Assembly: GCF_001612685.1 (NCBI RefSeq)
Contig: NZ_BDAY01000050.1
Span: forward strand, 1 to 64,000
DNA from: Nocardia altamirensis NBRC 108246
GTDB taxonomy: Bacteria; Actinomycetota; Actinomycetes; Mycobacteriales; Mycobacteriaceae
Reading direction: 5' to 3'
Length of the DNA: 64,000 nt
In this document: piece after piece, positions 25,872 through 33,586 of the stretch
Position numbering within the stretch: position 1 is the stretch's first letter
Layout: each line of letters opens with the position of its first letter
The notes under the pieces: generated by a model
Databases searched by the model: none
The model's input: only the letters and a program-made list of their open reading frames with translations
What the model was told of the DNA's origin: nothing
Translations under genes and position numbers: made by a program

Positions 25872-26955
25872 CGAGGTCGAGGCGCTACTACAGCGTCTGC
25901 GCGCAAGCTACGGCGACGGTGCTCCGGTCCGCGGCGACGCTGACGCGTCGGCCGAGGCCTCCACCGTCGCCGATCAGCTGCGCGCCAACGACGCGACCAC
26001 CACCACGATGTCGGGCCAGGGTGTGCGCTCCTACACCACCACCGCGCACGAGCAGATCGCCGGAATCGAGGATCTCGCCGACCGCGACGACGCGGCAGGC
26101 CAGATCGTCGACAGCTCAGCTACCGACACCACGAGCGGGCGCACCGCGCTCGATGCCACTACCGGGCAGTATCTGCTCGGGCGTGCGGTGGTCGCACCGG
26201 TCACCCGAACTCCGGCCGGGGCCCTGGCGATGCTCAAACTCAAGCACGGCGCCGTCTCCGAGGGCGCCTCGGTGCTCACCCGCGACAGCCAGTACTCCGC
26301 CGCGCGCGCCGCGCTGGTCCGTCAACTCGCCGCCGAATACATCCGCCGCGTCCAGCCGATGACCGGGCCGATGACGATGGCCGCAGGTGCCGGAATGGGT
26401 ATACCGGCCACGATGGCGTCCTCCCTCGGCTCGCCGGTCAGCGCGCTGATGGCCTCCGCGCCAGTGCTGCGCCAATCCCGCCCGCGCGCACAGTCCACGC
26501 CCGGCCCGGCCGGTCTGTGGTCCGGCGGTAATGCCCCGGCCCTGTCCACGGGTGGTGCCGCGGCAGGTACCCGGGTCGTCGATGCTGCCCGCGGTGCGTT
26601 GCGCCTGCCCTACGTGTGGGGCGGCGGATCCCTGACCGGGCCGACCGGCGGCGGCTACGACTGCAGCGGCCTGACCCGGATGGCGGTCTACCAGGCCACC
26701 GGCGGACATATGGAATTGCCGCGCACCACCTACGACCAGATCAAGCTCGGCCAGCGCGTCGCACCCGGGCACGAAGCACCCGGAGACCTGGTCTTCAGCA
26801 ACTTCAGTGCGCGCGGGCCCGAACACGTCCAGATCTATGCAGGCAAGGACAGCTCCGGAAACGCCATGGTCATCGAGGCGCAGCAGTCCGGAGTGCCCGT
26901 CAAATACAGCCCGTACAACCCTGCGGGCGCCGTCGTCAAGCGCGTCGTCGAGTAG
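25864..26955 (+). CDS. NlpC/P60 peptidoglycan endopeptidase
   Basis: 363 residues from GTG 25864, which overlaps the previous stop by eight bases. A long helical N-terminal region (residues 1-230, Thr/Ala-rich) precedes a complete NlpC/P60 domain: YVWGGG near 252, catalytic Cys in YDCSGLTRMAVY near 267, LPRTTYDQIKLG, GDLVFSNF, and His in PEHVQIYAG near 319. The enzyme cuts D-glutamyl-diamino acid links in wall stem peptides. There is no Sec signal. The N-terminal helices may serve as an export signal for the ESX machine, by analogy with Mycobacterium Rv0024-type loci. Confidence 0.8.
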   Translation: MTDEVEALLQRLRASYGDGAPVRGDADASAEASTVADQLRANDATTTTMSGQGVRSYTTTAHEQIAGIEDLADRDDAAGQIVDSSATDTTSGRTALDATTGQYLLGRAVVAPVTRTPAGALAMLKLKHGAVSEGASVLTRDSQYSAARAALVRQLAAEYIRRVQPMTGPMTMAAGAGMGIPATMASSLGSPVSALMASAPVLRQSRPRAQSTPGPAGLWSGGNAPALSTGGAAAGTRVVDAARGALRLPYVWGGGSLTGPTGGGYDCSGLTRMAVYQATGGHMELPRTTYDQIKLGQRVAPGHEAPGDLVFSNFSARGPEHVQIYAGKDSSGNAMVIEAQQSGVPVKYSPYNPAGAVVKRVVE

Positions 26956-26967
26956 GAGAGCATCGCC

Positions 26968-28911
26968 ATGGCACCAGAACCGCAGAACCCGCCTCCTGCC
27001 GGCCAGCCCTCGCCCGGTTCGATCATCGAATGGCGCGGGCGCAGGGACCCCACCATCCGCGAGCCCGGCCACGACGTAGGCCCCACACCCAAGCCGGTGC
27101 CGGGGAAGTCCGAACCCGAACCCGTCGAGGTACGCATCCCCCCGGGCGCGCCGAACCCCTCCGGCCCGGTGTCGTTCCCGCTCCCGCCGGGCAGCCCGGT
27201 GCTCGAGAACAAGGATTTCGAGGCTGCGGTCGCCAGACATCTGGCACCAGGGCAATCGATGACGCTGCCCAGCGGTGCGACCTTGACCATTGGGCCCACC
27301 GGTTCGTGGATCGTCACTGCGGCCCCTCAATCGGGCCCGACCAGCGGACAACCGGCCCCGGAGCCCGGTTCCACCCAGCCTGGCACGACCCAGCCCGACC
27401 CACGCAACGACGAGCCCCGCAAATCGGCCACTCCCGCGCCGACGATGCAGTTCCCGCCGGGCACCGACGCTGATACCCAGCACACGGTGCAGGCGGCGAT
27501 GGACAGATTGTGGGCGGCGCTGGGTCGGTCCGCGCCGGTCACCGCAGAGCCGGCACCGGTGCCTGGCGGGGTTCCCAAGTCAGACCCCGGCATCGGCGGG
27601 TACGGCAACGTCGTCGACGGGCAACGCACGGTCCGCGACCAGTTCGTCGCCGCGGAAACACGCCTGGCGCAACTACTCGCCCAATCGGCACAGAACACCG
27701 AGACCGCCCGCAAAGCGGTATTGGATTGTGTCGAGGAGTTCAACACTGCGGTAACCAACGTCGACACGAGCACCCCAGCGGGACAAAAGGTCCTGCTCAC
27801 CCGCATCCAGACAGCACTGGACACCGCCCAGAACGCCGTCCAACAGGCCCTGACCAACTCCCCCAAGTCCGCACCGACCGTGCCGAAGGACGGCACCGAC
27901 GGCAAGGACACCCCCGTCCCTGTCGAGCCCGCCGCGCCAGGCACCGACGGAGGCTGGAAGAACGACCCGACCGTAGACACCGATCCCGATCCCTTCGGTG
28001 CCCCATTGGATTCCTATCCTTCGCTGACAACCGGCGACCCGTACGAGGCCAGCCCATACCCTATGAGTCCGTTGCCGATGAACCCCTACGCGATGAACCC
28101 TTACGGCGCCGGCATGTACGGTGCGAATCCAATGGGTGCGAATCCGTTGGGGGCCAACCCATTAGGCACCAATCCCCTGGGCACCCTGCCTGGGCTGCTG
28201 CAGGCGCTGTCGGGCATCCCGCAGAACTCGGCGCCTGCCACCAGCCCCTCACCCGCTACGACCGCGCCGAGTCCGGTTCCCGCAGCCCCTGCCACGGCAA
28301 ACAGCCCCACGGGCGCCTCGGTGGTCCCCGAGGCGACAATGGCGCCACCGCCATCGACCACCACCGCCGTTCCTGGGACGGCCCCGGCACCACCCAGCGC
28401 GCCGACCACCACCGATCCCGGCGCCACGGCACCGAGCACGGCCCCCTCGCCCCCCGCGGCCGCCGAACCGAACGACCACCCCGGCACCGATCAGCCCAAA
28501 TCCGCCGAGGCAGCAGCCGAGAACACCTCCACCGTGAAACTCCCCGACGGCAGCGAGCAGCAGGCTCCGAATCCGCAAGCCGCGCAGGCGGTCCGGCAGG
28601 CACTGCTCAACGCCGACAACACCGGCGACGCAGCCCAAACCGCCTACGCGGGCACCGGTGTCAACCTGCCGGCAGGCCGTGACCCCGGCGCACCGGTGGA
28701 TCCGGCCGACCTGGCACCGGGCGATGTCGCGGTCTGGGGCGACCACACCGCGATCGTGGCCTCCCGCGGGAACCTCATCGATCACGGCAAGGTCGTTCCG
28801 ATCGCCGAGCTGATGAACACCGGCGCGGACTTCAAGGGCTTCTTCCGCCCCACCGACACCACAGCCCCTGCCACCACGCCGGATTCGGCACCACCGGCGA
28901 GCAAGGGGTGA
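26968..28911 (+). CDS. proline-rich protein with DUF4226-like middle and NlpC/P60-like tail
   Basis: 647 residues. The N-terminus is Pro-rich. A helical middle (QHTVQAAMDRLWAALG, VRDQFVAAETRLAQLLAQSA, LLTRIQTALDTAQNAVQQAL) resembles DUF4226 proteins of mycobacterial ESX-associated loci. A low-complexity stretch of Asn-Pro-Met/Leu-Gly-Ala repeats (GANPMGANPLGANPLGTNPL) sits near 385-405. The C-terminal 110 residues read like a second, degenerate P60 fold (APGDVAVWGDHTAIVASRGN) with His but no DCSG. It is probably an exported wall-interacting partner of the hydrolase upstream. Confidence 0.6.
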   Translation: MAPEPQNPPPAGQPSPGSIIEWRGRRDPTIREPGHDVGPTPKPVPGKSEPEPVEVRIPPGAPNPSGPVSFPLPPGSPVLENKDFEAAVARHLAPGQSMTLPSGATLTIGPTGSWIVTAAPQSGPTSGQPAPEPGSTQPGTTQPDPRNDEPRKSATPAPTMQFPPGTDADTQHTVQAAMDRLWAALGRSAPVTAEPAPVPGGVPKSDPGIGGYGNVVDGQRTVRDQFVAAETRLAQLLAQSAQNTETARKAVLDCVEEFNTAVTNVDTSTPAGQKVLLTRIQTALDTAQNAVQQALTNSPKSAPTVPKDGTDGKDTPVPVEPAAPGTDGGWKNDPTVDTDPDPFGAPLDSYPSLTTGDPYEASPYPMSPLPMNPYAMNPYGAGMYGANPMGANPLGANPLGTNPLGTLPGLLQALSGIPQNSAPATSPSPATTAPSPVPAAPATANSPTGASVVPEATMAPPPSTTTAVPGTAPAPPSAPTTTDPGATAPSTAPSPPAAAEPNDHPGTDQPKSAEAAAENTSTVKLPDGSEQQAPNPQAAQAVRQALLNADNTGDAAQTAYAGTGVNLPAGRDPGAPVDPADLAPGDVAVWGDHTAIVASRGNLIDHGKVVPIAELMNTGADFKGFFRPTDTTAPATTPDSAPPASKG

Positions 28912-28947
28912 GACGTGCCCGGGCACCGAGGGCTCGCGGTGGACCGC

Positions 28948-31416
28948 TCAGACCTGGTCGCCCACCCGGACCGGCGTCTGGGCATCATCGAGGCGTAACA
29001 GTGACCTCAGCTGCCGGTAGGCGTAGTACACATCGGCCAGCGCAGGGTCCTCGCGCAGCAGCAGGACTGTTTCGTTGGCGGCACACTCGGCGCTGATCAT
29101 GGCGAACTGGGGATCCTCGGTGGGTAGTGCCCCGTAGGGCACCGACGGGCCGGGGCTGCGGCGGCACGCGCGAGCGGCTTCGTCGAGCAGTACGTCGGCC
29201 TCGGCCAATTCGACCCACCACTGCGGGTCCACCGGCGTGTGGTGGTGCAGGGCCTGCAGAATCAACCCCCGCAGCTGCACGCAGGTGTACCCGGCCGGGG
29301 ACGCGACATCCCAGCAGGGCGTGGTATCGGCAGCGCTCCATGCCAGCCCGAGACATTCATCGAAAACCCTTGCCTGGTCAACGGATTCGATCTGTTCCAC
29401 CATGTGGGGCCATGTCGCCTGCAATCGGTGCATGGTGGCCGGGGTGGGGCCGGCCAAGTCGATGTCGGGATCGGCGAGGCTGGAATGGGCGAACGCTGCC
29501 TCGTCGGGCAGCGCGTTCTTCAGCGCCGAGGGCACACTGGCGGCCACCGCCGCCAGTTCGGTGCCGAATCGCTCGCTCATGAGGGTGGCGTACTCGGCGA
29601 TGATGCGGGTGGGATCGGCCAGCCCCTGCCACTGCTGGGAGTCGAGCTCGGTCTGTCCGACCCACGGCAGGGCGATCTCGACCGGCAGGTGCAGTCCTCG
29701 CGGCAACCAGCCGCGCCCGCGAGTAGAGGTCACCACATAGCTCGGAGCACCGATGACTCCGGCTCGCAGCACCCCGACGGCCCATTCGGTCACCAGCGCT
29801 CCCGGTACGGCCAGGATTCCCGAGAGCAGTGTTTTCGCATGCAGCAGAGCAACATTCACCGGTGCCGAGATCAGGCCGGCCGACGGGGAGGCCGCCACGA
29901 ACGCGGCGGCGGCGCCGTCACGAATGGCTACGGGTGCGGTGGCGGCCGCGGCGGCCGCGGCGGGCGGTACGACCGGGCCCTCGGCGTGCACCGGCATCGC
30001 GGTGGCACCGACGGTGGACATGGGTGGTGGTGGTCCGGTGAACCCAGGGGCCGATGGCGTGATCGGTTGTCGGGCCATCATCGCGGCGGGATCGGCGGCC
30101 GGAGCGCGGACCTCGCCGCCATGGATCGGTGGCGCGGCGCTGACCGCGGTGCTGTGCGGGGTCGGTGCCACGGGGGCGCGGGGGGCGGCCTGCGCGGACT
30201 CGGCGGTGGGCGCCGCGGGAGTGATCGGCGCGGGTTGAGTCAACGCCGAGGTCCCTGGGTTCATCAGCGGCGACTGTCCGAAAGTGTTGCTGCCCAGCCG
30301 GATTCCCTGATTGCCGAGGCCGCTGCGTTCGGGCACGGTGACACCGGGTAGCCCTTTTCCTGTCCCTTCGGTGGTGCCGACGCCGGAGCCTTTGGGGCTG
30401 GTGCCCAGATCTCGGCCGGTGCTTGCTCCGGCAGTGACGTCGGGTCGAGCGCTGGTGCCGGTGGATCCGTGTCCCGTTCCCGGGCCGGTCTGTGTGGTGC
30501 TGGTGCCGAGCCCGCTCGTGCCGACCGATGTCGAGGTCGGCGTCGTGGGCGTACCTGCGGGGCCGGCGGGGTGCGCACCGGCAGGATCGGGACTGACGGA
30601 GTTGGGCGAACCAGCTTGTGGCGCAGTCGGGTTCACGGGGTCGGTGAGACCTGTCTGGTGGGGTCCCTGCGGTGCTGGCTCGGTGTCGGGGAGTCTTGTT
30701 CGCCCTCCGCCGAACAAGCCATCGGCCTGGGAACTGGATGATCCGGCGGTCGAGGTCGCCGTGTCGACGGGTCCGGCGGGAACACTCGGGTTCCACGCGG
30801 CGTGAGTGCTGGCCTGTGGGGGCAAGGCTCCCGGGGTGAGCGGCCCGGCTCCCCCGGGGATGAGGGAAGGCGCTGCGGCAGCGGTGATTTCACCGGCCAT
30901 GCCGGAGACTTTGACGGTGGCGGCCGCGGACACGGTGCCGACTTCGGTCGCGGCGGCGGCGACGATCGCGTCGATCATCGCTTCGGCTTTGGCGTGGATC
31001 GCCAGGGCAGCGCCGGGCGCGGTCGCGGTCATCTCGGCGGCCGCTGCTTGGGTTTTGATGGTGGCGATGGCCGCTTGTGCTTCGGCGACCAGAGCGGCCA
31101 ATTGTGTTTGGACACTGCGGATCGTCCATGCCATGACGTCGACCACGGTGCCTGCGCGCACGAGGGTTTCGCCGTGTTCGGCCCAGGTTCGGGCATCGAG
31201 CTGCACTTGCGTCGACATCGCTTCGGGCCCGGCGCCTTGGTTGTGGTTGATGATTCCGGCGCCGATGCCGCTCATCTGGGCGGCGGCGGCTCTGATCTCG
31301 TTGCCGCTGCTGGTGGTGTCGACCGCGATCTGGGCCAGCAGGTCCGGATCGCCGCTGGGCCAGTGTGAGCCGAGTATTTCATCGGCGTACGGGCCGCTCG
31401 GCCGGGGGATACTCAT
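28948..31416 (-). CDS. CpnT-N-like secreted effector candidate (DUF5631/5632-type C-terminus)
   Basis: 822 residues from ATG 31416, overlapping the upstream stop (ATGA). Residues 1-180 resemble the N-terminal helical domain of CpnT-type ESX substrates: HWPSGDPDLLAQIAVDTTSS, RTWAEHGETLVRAGTVVDVM, then long Ala-rich helices. Residues 200-560 are low-complexity Pro/Gly/Thr. The C-terminal 260 residues are a folded domain (GLHLPVEIALPWVG, LADPTRIIAEYATLMSERFG, DPQWWVELAEADVLLDEAAR, EDPALADVYYAYRQLRSLLR) that I associate with DUF5631/DUF5632 of Mycobacterium. No toxin motif is visible. It is convergent with the preceding gene, 36 bases apart. Confidence 0.6.
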   Translation of the reverse strand: MSIPRPSGPYADEILGSHWPSGDPDLLAQIAVDTTSSGNEIRAAAAQMSGIGAGIINHNQGAGPEAMSTQVQLDARTWAEHGETLVRAGTVVDVMAWTIRSVQTQLAALVAEAQAAIATIKTQAAAAEMTATAPGAALAIHAKAEAMIDAIVAAAATEVGTVSAAATVKVSGMAGEITAAAAPSLIPGGAGPLTPGALPPQASTHAAWNPSVPAGPVDTATSTAGSSSSQADGLFGGGRTRLPDTEPAPQGPHQTGLTDPVNPTAPQAGSPNSVSPDPAGAHPAGPAGTPTTPTSTSVGTSGLGTSTTQTGPGTGHGSTGTSARPDVTAGASTGRDLGTSPKGSGVGTTEGTGKGLPGVTVPERSGLGNQGIRLGSNTFGQSPLMNPGTSALTQPAPITPAAPTAESAQAAPRAPVAPTPHSTAVSAAPPIHGGEVRAPAADPAAMMARQPITPSAPGFTGPPPPMSTVGATAMPVHAEGPVVPPAAAAAAATAPVAIRDGAAAAFVAASPSAGLISAPVNVALLHAKTLLSGILAVPGALVTEWAVGVLRAGVIGAPSYVVTSTRGRGWLPRGLHLPVEIALPWVGQTELDSQQWQGLADPTRIIAEYATLMSERFGTELAAVAASVPSALKNALPDEAAFAHSSLADPDIDLAGPTPATMHRLQATWPHMVEQIESVDQARVFDECLGLAWSAADTTPCWDVASPAGYTCVQLRGLILQALHHHTPVDPQWWVELAEADVLLDEAARACRRSPGPSVPYGALPTEDPQFAMISAECAANETVLLLREDPALADVYYAYRQLRSLLRLDDAQTPVRVGDQV

Positions 31417-31940
31417 GATCGCCCGCAGGCTCGTCGCGCGGCGACCTCGGCGACCGCGGCGCGGCCGTCGAGGGTGTCGAGGCTGCGTCCGTCGTGGGTG
31501 AGCATGGCCTGACTCGCCATCAGTGCGGCGCTGATCCAGTCGCCGACCGCCGCGGTGACGGTCCGGTTGGTTCCCGGTGCGATCTGGACGCCGGTGACGG
31601 CCTGATCGACGGCGGTGGTGAACGGGTTGATCCAATTGTCGACCCCGGGGTCGGTGAAGCTCCATTGCGCCGGCCGGTGTGTGCGTCCCGCCGTCACCAC
31701 CGCATTGAGTGCCGCCGTGAACCCGTCACAGGTCTGCGAGGTCGCTTGCTGCGGCGTCAGACTCGGCGCGCTGGTCACCGTGGTGAGCGTCTGCCCGGAG
31801 GGCCGCGTGACCAGGCTGGCGATCAACGCCACCGTCATCGCAGCAAGTAGGCCCGAGAGCACGAGGATGCTCACTCGTGCCGACGATTGTTTCCTCGGTG
31901 CCGGGTCGGTGCCGGAATCGGTTGTTCGGGTCTGCACCAT
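31413..31940 (-). CDS. membrane-anchored protein, paralogue 1
   Basis: 175 residues. A cytoplasmic start and one membrane segment (VSILVLSGLLAAMTVALIAS) lead to an outer domain containing LTPQQATSQTCDGFTAALNA, FTDPGVDNWINPFTTAVDQA and AAVGDWISAALMASQAM, ending AARRACGRS. The same pattern recurs in the gene just upstream (31953-32471), so the pair arose by duplication. Two Cys per outer domain could form a disulfide. It probably works with the CpnT-N-like protein it is coupled to. Confidence 0.65.
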   Translation of the reverse strand: MVQTRTTDSGTDPAPRKQSSARVSILVLSGLLAAMTVALIASLVTRPSGQTLTTVTSAPSLTPQQATSQTCDGFTAALNAVVTAGRTHRPAQWSFTDPGVDNWINPFTTAVDQAVTGVQIAPGTNRTVTAAVGDWISAALMASQAMLTHDGRSLDTLDGRAAVAEVAARRACGRS

Positions 31941-31952
31941 CTGCCTTCTCCT

Positions 31953-32471
31953 TCAGCGGATTCCGCAGGCCGCGCGGCTGGTCAGCTCGGCGGCGTCCAG
32001 GCGTGGCCCCAGCACACCTGCCAGTAGCTGCTGGTTCTTGGCACCGATCACCTGGTCGCCGATCAGCACGGTGGTGACCCAATCGGTGAGCGCGGCCTTG
32101 ACCGCGGGGGCGGTGCCGGGTTCGATACGCACTCGCAGTGCCGCGGCGTCCATCTGGCTGGTGTAGGAGTCGATGCGCTCATCGACGCCGGGGTCGGTCG
32201 GTCTCCACCCTGCCGGCAGTAGCGCCTGCAGCGGGCCGATCGCGGTGAGGGCTGCGGAGAACGACGCGCACGAACGGCTGGTGGCCTGCTGGGGTGTCAG
32301 GACAGCGGCGGGGTCCGGGCCGGCCGCGGCGACGACGGTGGTCGGCGCGGTGAACAGTTTGACCGTCAGCACGAGCAGTCCGGCCATGAGCACGATCGCG
32401 GCCACCACCGCGGCAAGGCCGATGGTCCTGGTCGGTCCCGGCGCCGTGGGCTGCCCGGAGGGTGTCGTCAC
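31953..32471 (-). CDS. membrane-anchored protein, paralogue 2
   Basis: 172 residues from GTG 32471, chosen for the GGAGG about eight bases upstream. It has a membrane segment (GLAAVVAAIVLMAGLLVLTV) and an outer domain parallel to its neighbour: LTPQQATSRSCASFSAALTA, PTDPGVDERIDSYTSQMDAA, AALTDWVTTVLIGDQVIG, SRAACGIR. It is first in a three-gene minus-strand unit divergent from the Esp-like operon. No named family is recognised. Confidence 0.65.
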   Translation of the reverse strand: MTTPSGQPTAPGPTRTIGLAAVVAAIVLMAGLLVLTVKLFTAPTTVVAAAGPDPAAVLTPQQATSRSCASFSAALTAIGPLQALLPAGWRPTDPGVDERIDSYTSQMDAAALRVRIEPGTAPAVKAALTDWVTTVLIGDQVIGAKNQQLLAGVLGPRLDAAELTSRAACGIR

Positions 32472-32815
32472 GTCGGGTGCCTCCTTCCTGGCTTCAGTAT
32501 GAAGTGAGGAAGGCAGAGTTCTGTGACCTCCGGCGTGCCGTTTGCGCTGCCTGCGACCCATATTCGGGCGCACCGGGCCACGGTGGGGGTCCACGGCGAT
32601 GGGCTTCATGACCGCTCCTTGGCATCCGGGTGCGCGCTCCGCGCCCGGAGTTGACCACTTTCACCCCCTGGATCCGCAACCTCCGGCGTGGCGTGCCGAG
32701 AGGTCGTGGGGAGGCGCTTTCGCCACGGATTTGCGCCAACAAATTCCCCAGCTGTTCTTCGAGGGTAATACTGAGATCGGAACCCAGCGTAGTTTCGAGG
32801 GTGAGGAGTATTCGA
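32472..32815. promoter_or_regulatory. divergent intergenic region
   Basis: 344 bases between the anchored-protein unit (minus) and the EspC-like operon (plus). No gene is supported, and no copy of the 16-base dyad is present. A TAATACT hexamer near 32767 is the best -10-like sequence for the plus strand, and GGGTGAGGAG provides the ribosome-binding site before ATG 32816. Confidence 0.4.
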
Positions 32816-33136
32816 ATGCGAGAAGATTCGGCAGATTTAGGCTCACGGGTGGAACAACTCGGACAACTGATCACCAGCATGAGCAGCGTTTCGTCCGCCG
32901 CTGCCGGCCGGTTGACCGGCGGGGTCGGGGGCACCAGTCCGATCGATGCGGCGGTCTCGGCCATCACTACACAGGCGTCGACGGTGCTGACCGATCGGGC
33001 GACCCAAGCGCGCACCACCGCGGCAGCGACAGCGGCGCAGATATCGGCCTCTATCAGCGACTATGAGGTCACAGACGATACCAATGCCGCCAGCATCGAC
33101 GCCGCGGCGCAATCCCTGAGCGGCCCTGCGCGCTGA
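32816..33136 (+). CDS. EspC/PE-like secreted protein with YxxxD tail
   Basis: 106 residues from ATG 32816. It is almost entirely helical and Ala/Ser/Thr-rich (VEQLGQLITSMSSVSSAAAG, IDAAVSAITTQASTVLTDRA) and carries the ESX export signal YEVTD near residue 82, followed by a short helical tail. Size and signal placement match EspC or PE partners, which are exported as a pair with a PPE- or EspA-type protein. It is first in the Esp-like accessory operon. Confidence 0.65.
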   Translation: MREDSADLGSRVEQLGQLITSMSSVSSAAAGRLTGGVGGTSPIDAAVSAITTQASTVLTDRATQARTTAAATAAQISASISDYEVTDDTNAASIDAAAQSLSGPAR

Positions 33137-33237
33137 CCGGCTCGGTTGCTGCACCCGGTCAGCCGACACGGCCCCAGGGAATCCTGCGGGCGGAGTCCCG
33201 TCGCTGCCGTCGCGAGCGCCTAGACTTGCATTCAAAG

Positions 33238-33253
33238 GTCCCACCAGTGGGAA
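33238..33253. promoter_or_regulatory. ESX-type dyad operator, copy 2
   Basis: GTCCCACCAGTGGGAA, 12 bases before ATG 33266; 15 of 16 bases match copy 1. GAAAGGAATAG immediately downstream combines the ribosome-binding site and a possible -10, so the transcript leader must be very short if the site overlaps the promoter. Confidence 0.65.
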
Positions 33254-33265
33254 AGGAATAGAACA

Positions 33266-33580
33266 ATGAGAGAGCTACACGTCGAGCCCGGTGATCTGGA
33301 TCGCCTCGCTCATTCTCACGACGATGCTGCCGATCGGCTGGCTGCCTACGGACGCCCCAACGAGCCGTTGATGGAAAACGTTTTGACGACCCACGGTGAT
33401 GTTTCGGGCCCGTTCGTCGCGGCGCTGGCCGACTACTACCAACGCCGTCGCGAAGCGACCGCCGCGGCCGCCGCCGATCACAGTCAGACTGCCCAGGATC
33501 TGCGGATCTCGCGTGCGGACTACGTGGCCACCGACCAGGACAACGCGTCCGCGGCGACGCGCGCGGTCGGCAACCTGTAG
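33266..33580 (+). CDS. EspC-like secreted protein
   Basis: 104 residues. The EspC/DUF2580 pattern is LHVEPGDLDRLAHSHDDAAD, a central GPFVAALADYYQRRREATAA, and the ESX signal in SRADYVATDQDN near residue 87-91. EspC-type proteins are co-secreted with longer partners through the ESX channel and need the YxxxD tail for recognition by EccC. The likely partner is the EspB-like protein seven bases downstream. A dyad operator sits directly before it. Confidence 0.75.
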   Translation: MRELHVEPGDLDRLAHSHDDAADRLAAYGRPNEPLMENVLTTHGDVSGPFVAALADYYQRRREATAAAAADHSQTAQDLRISRADYVATDQDNASAATRAVGNL

Positions 33581-33586
33581 CTCGCT

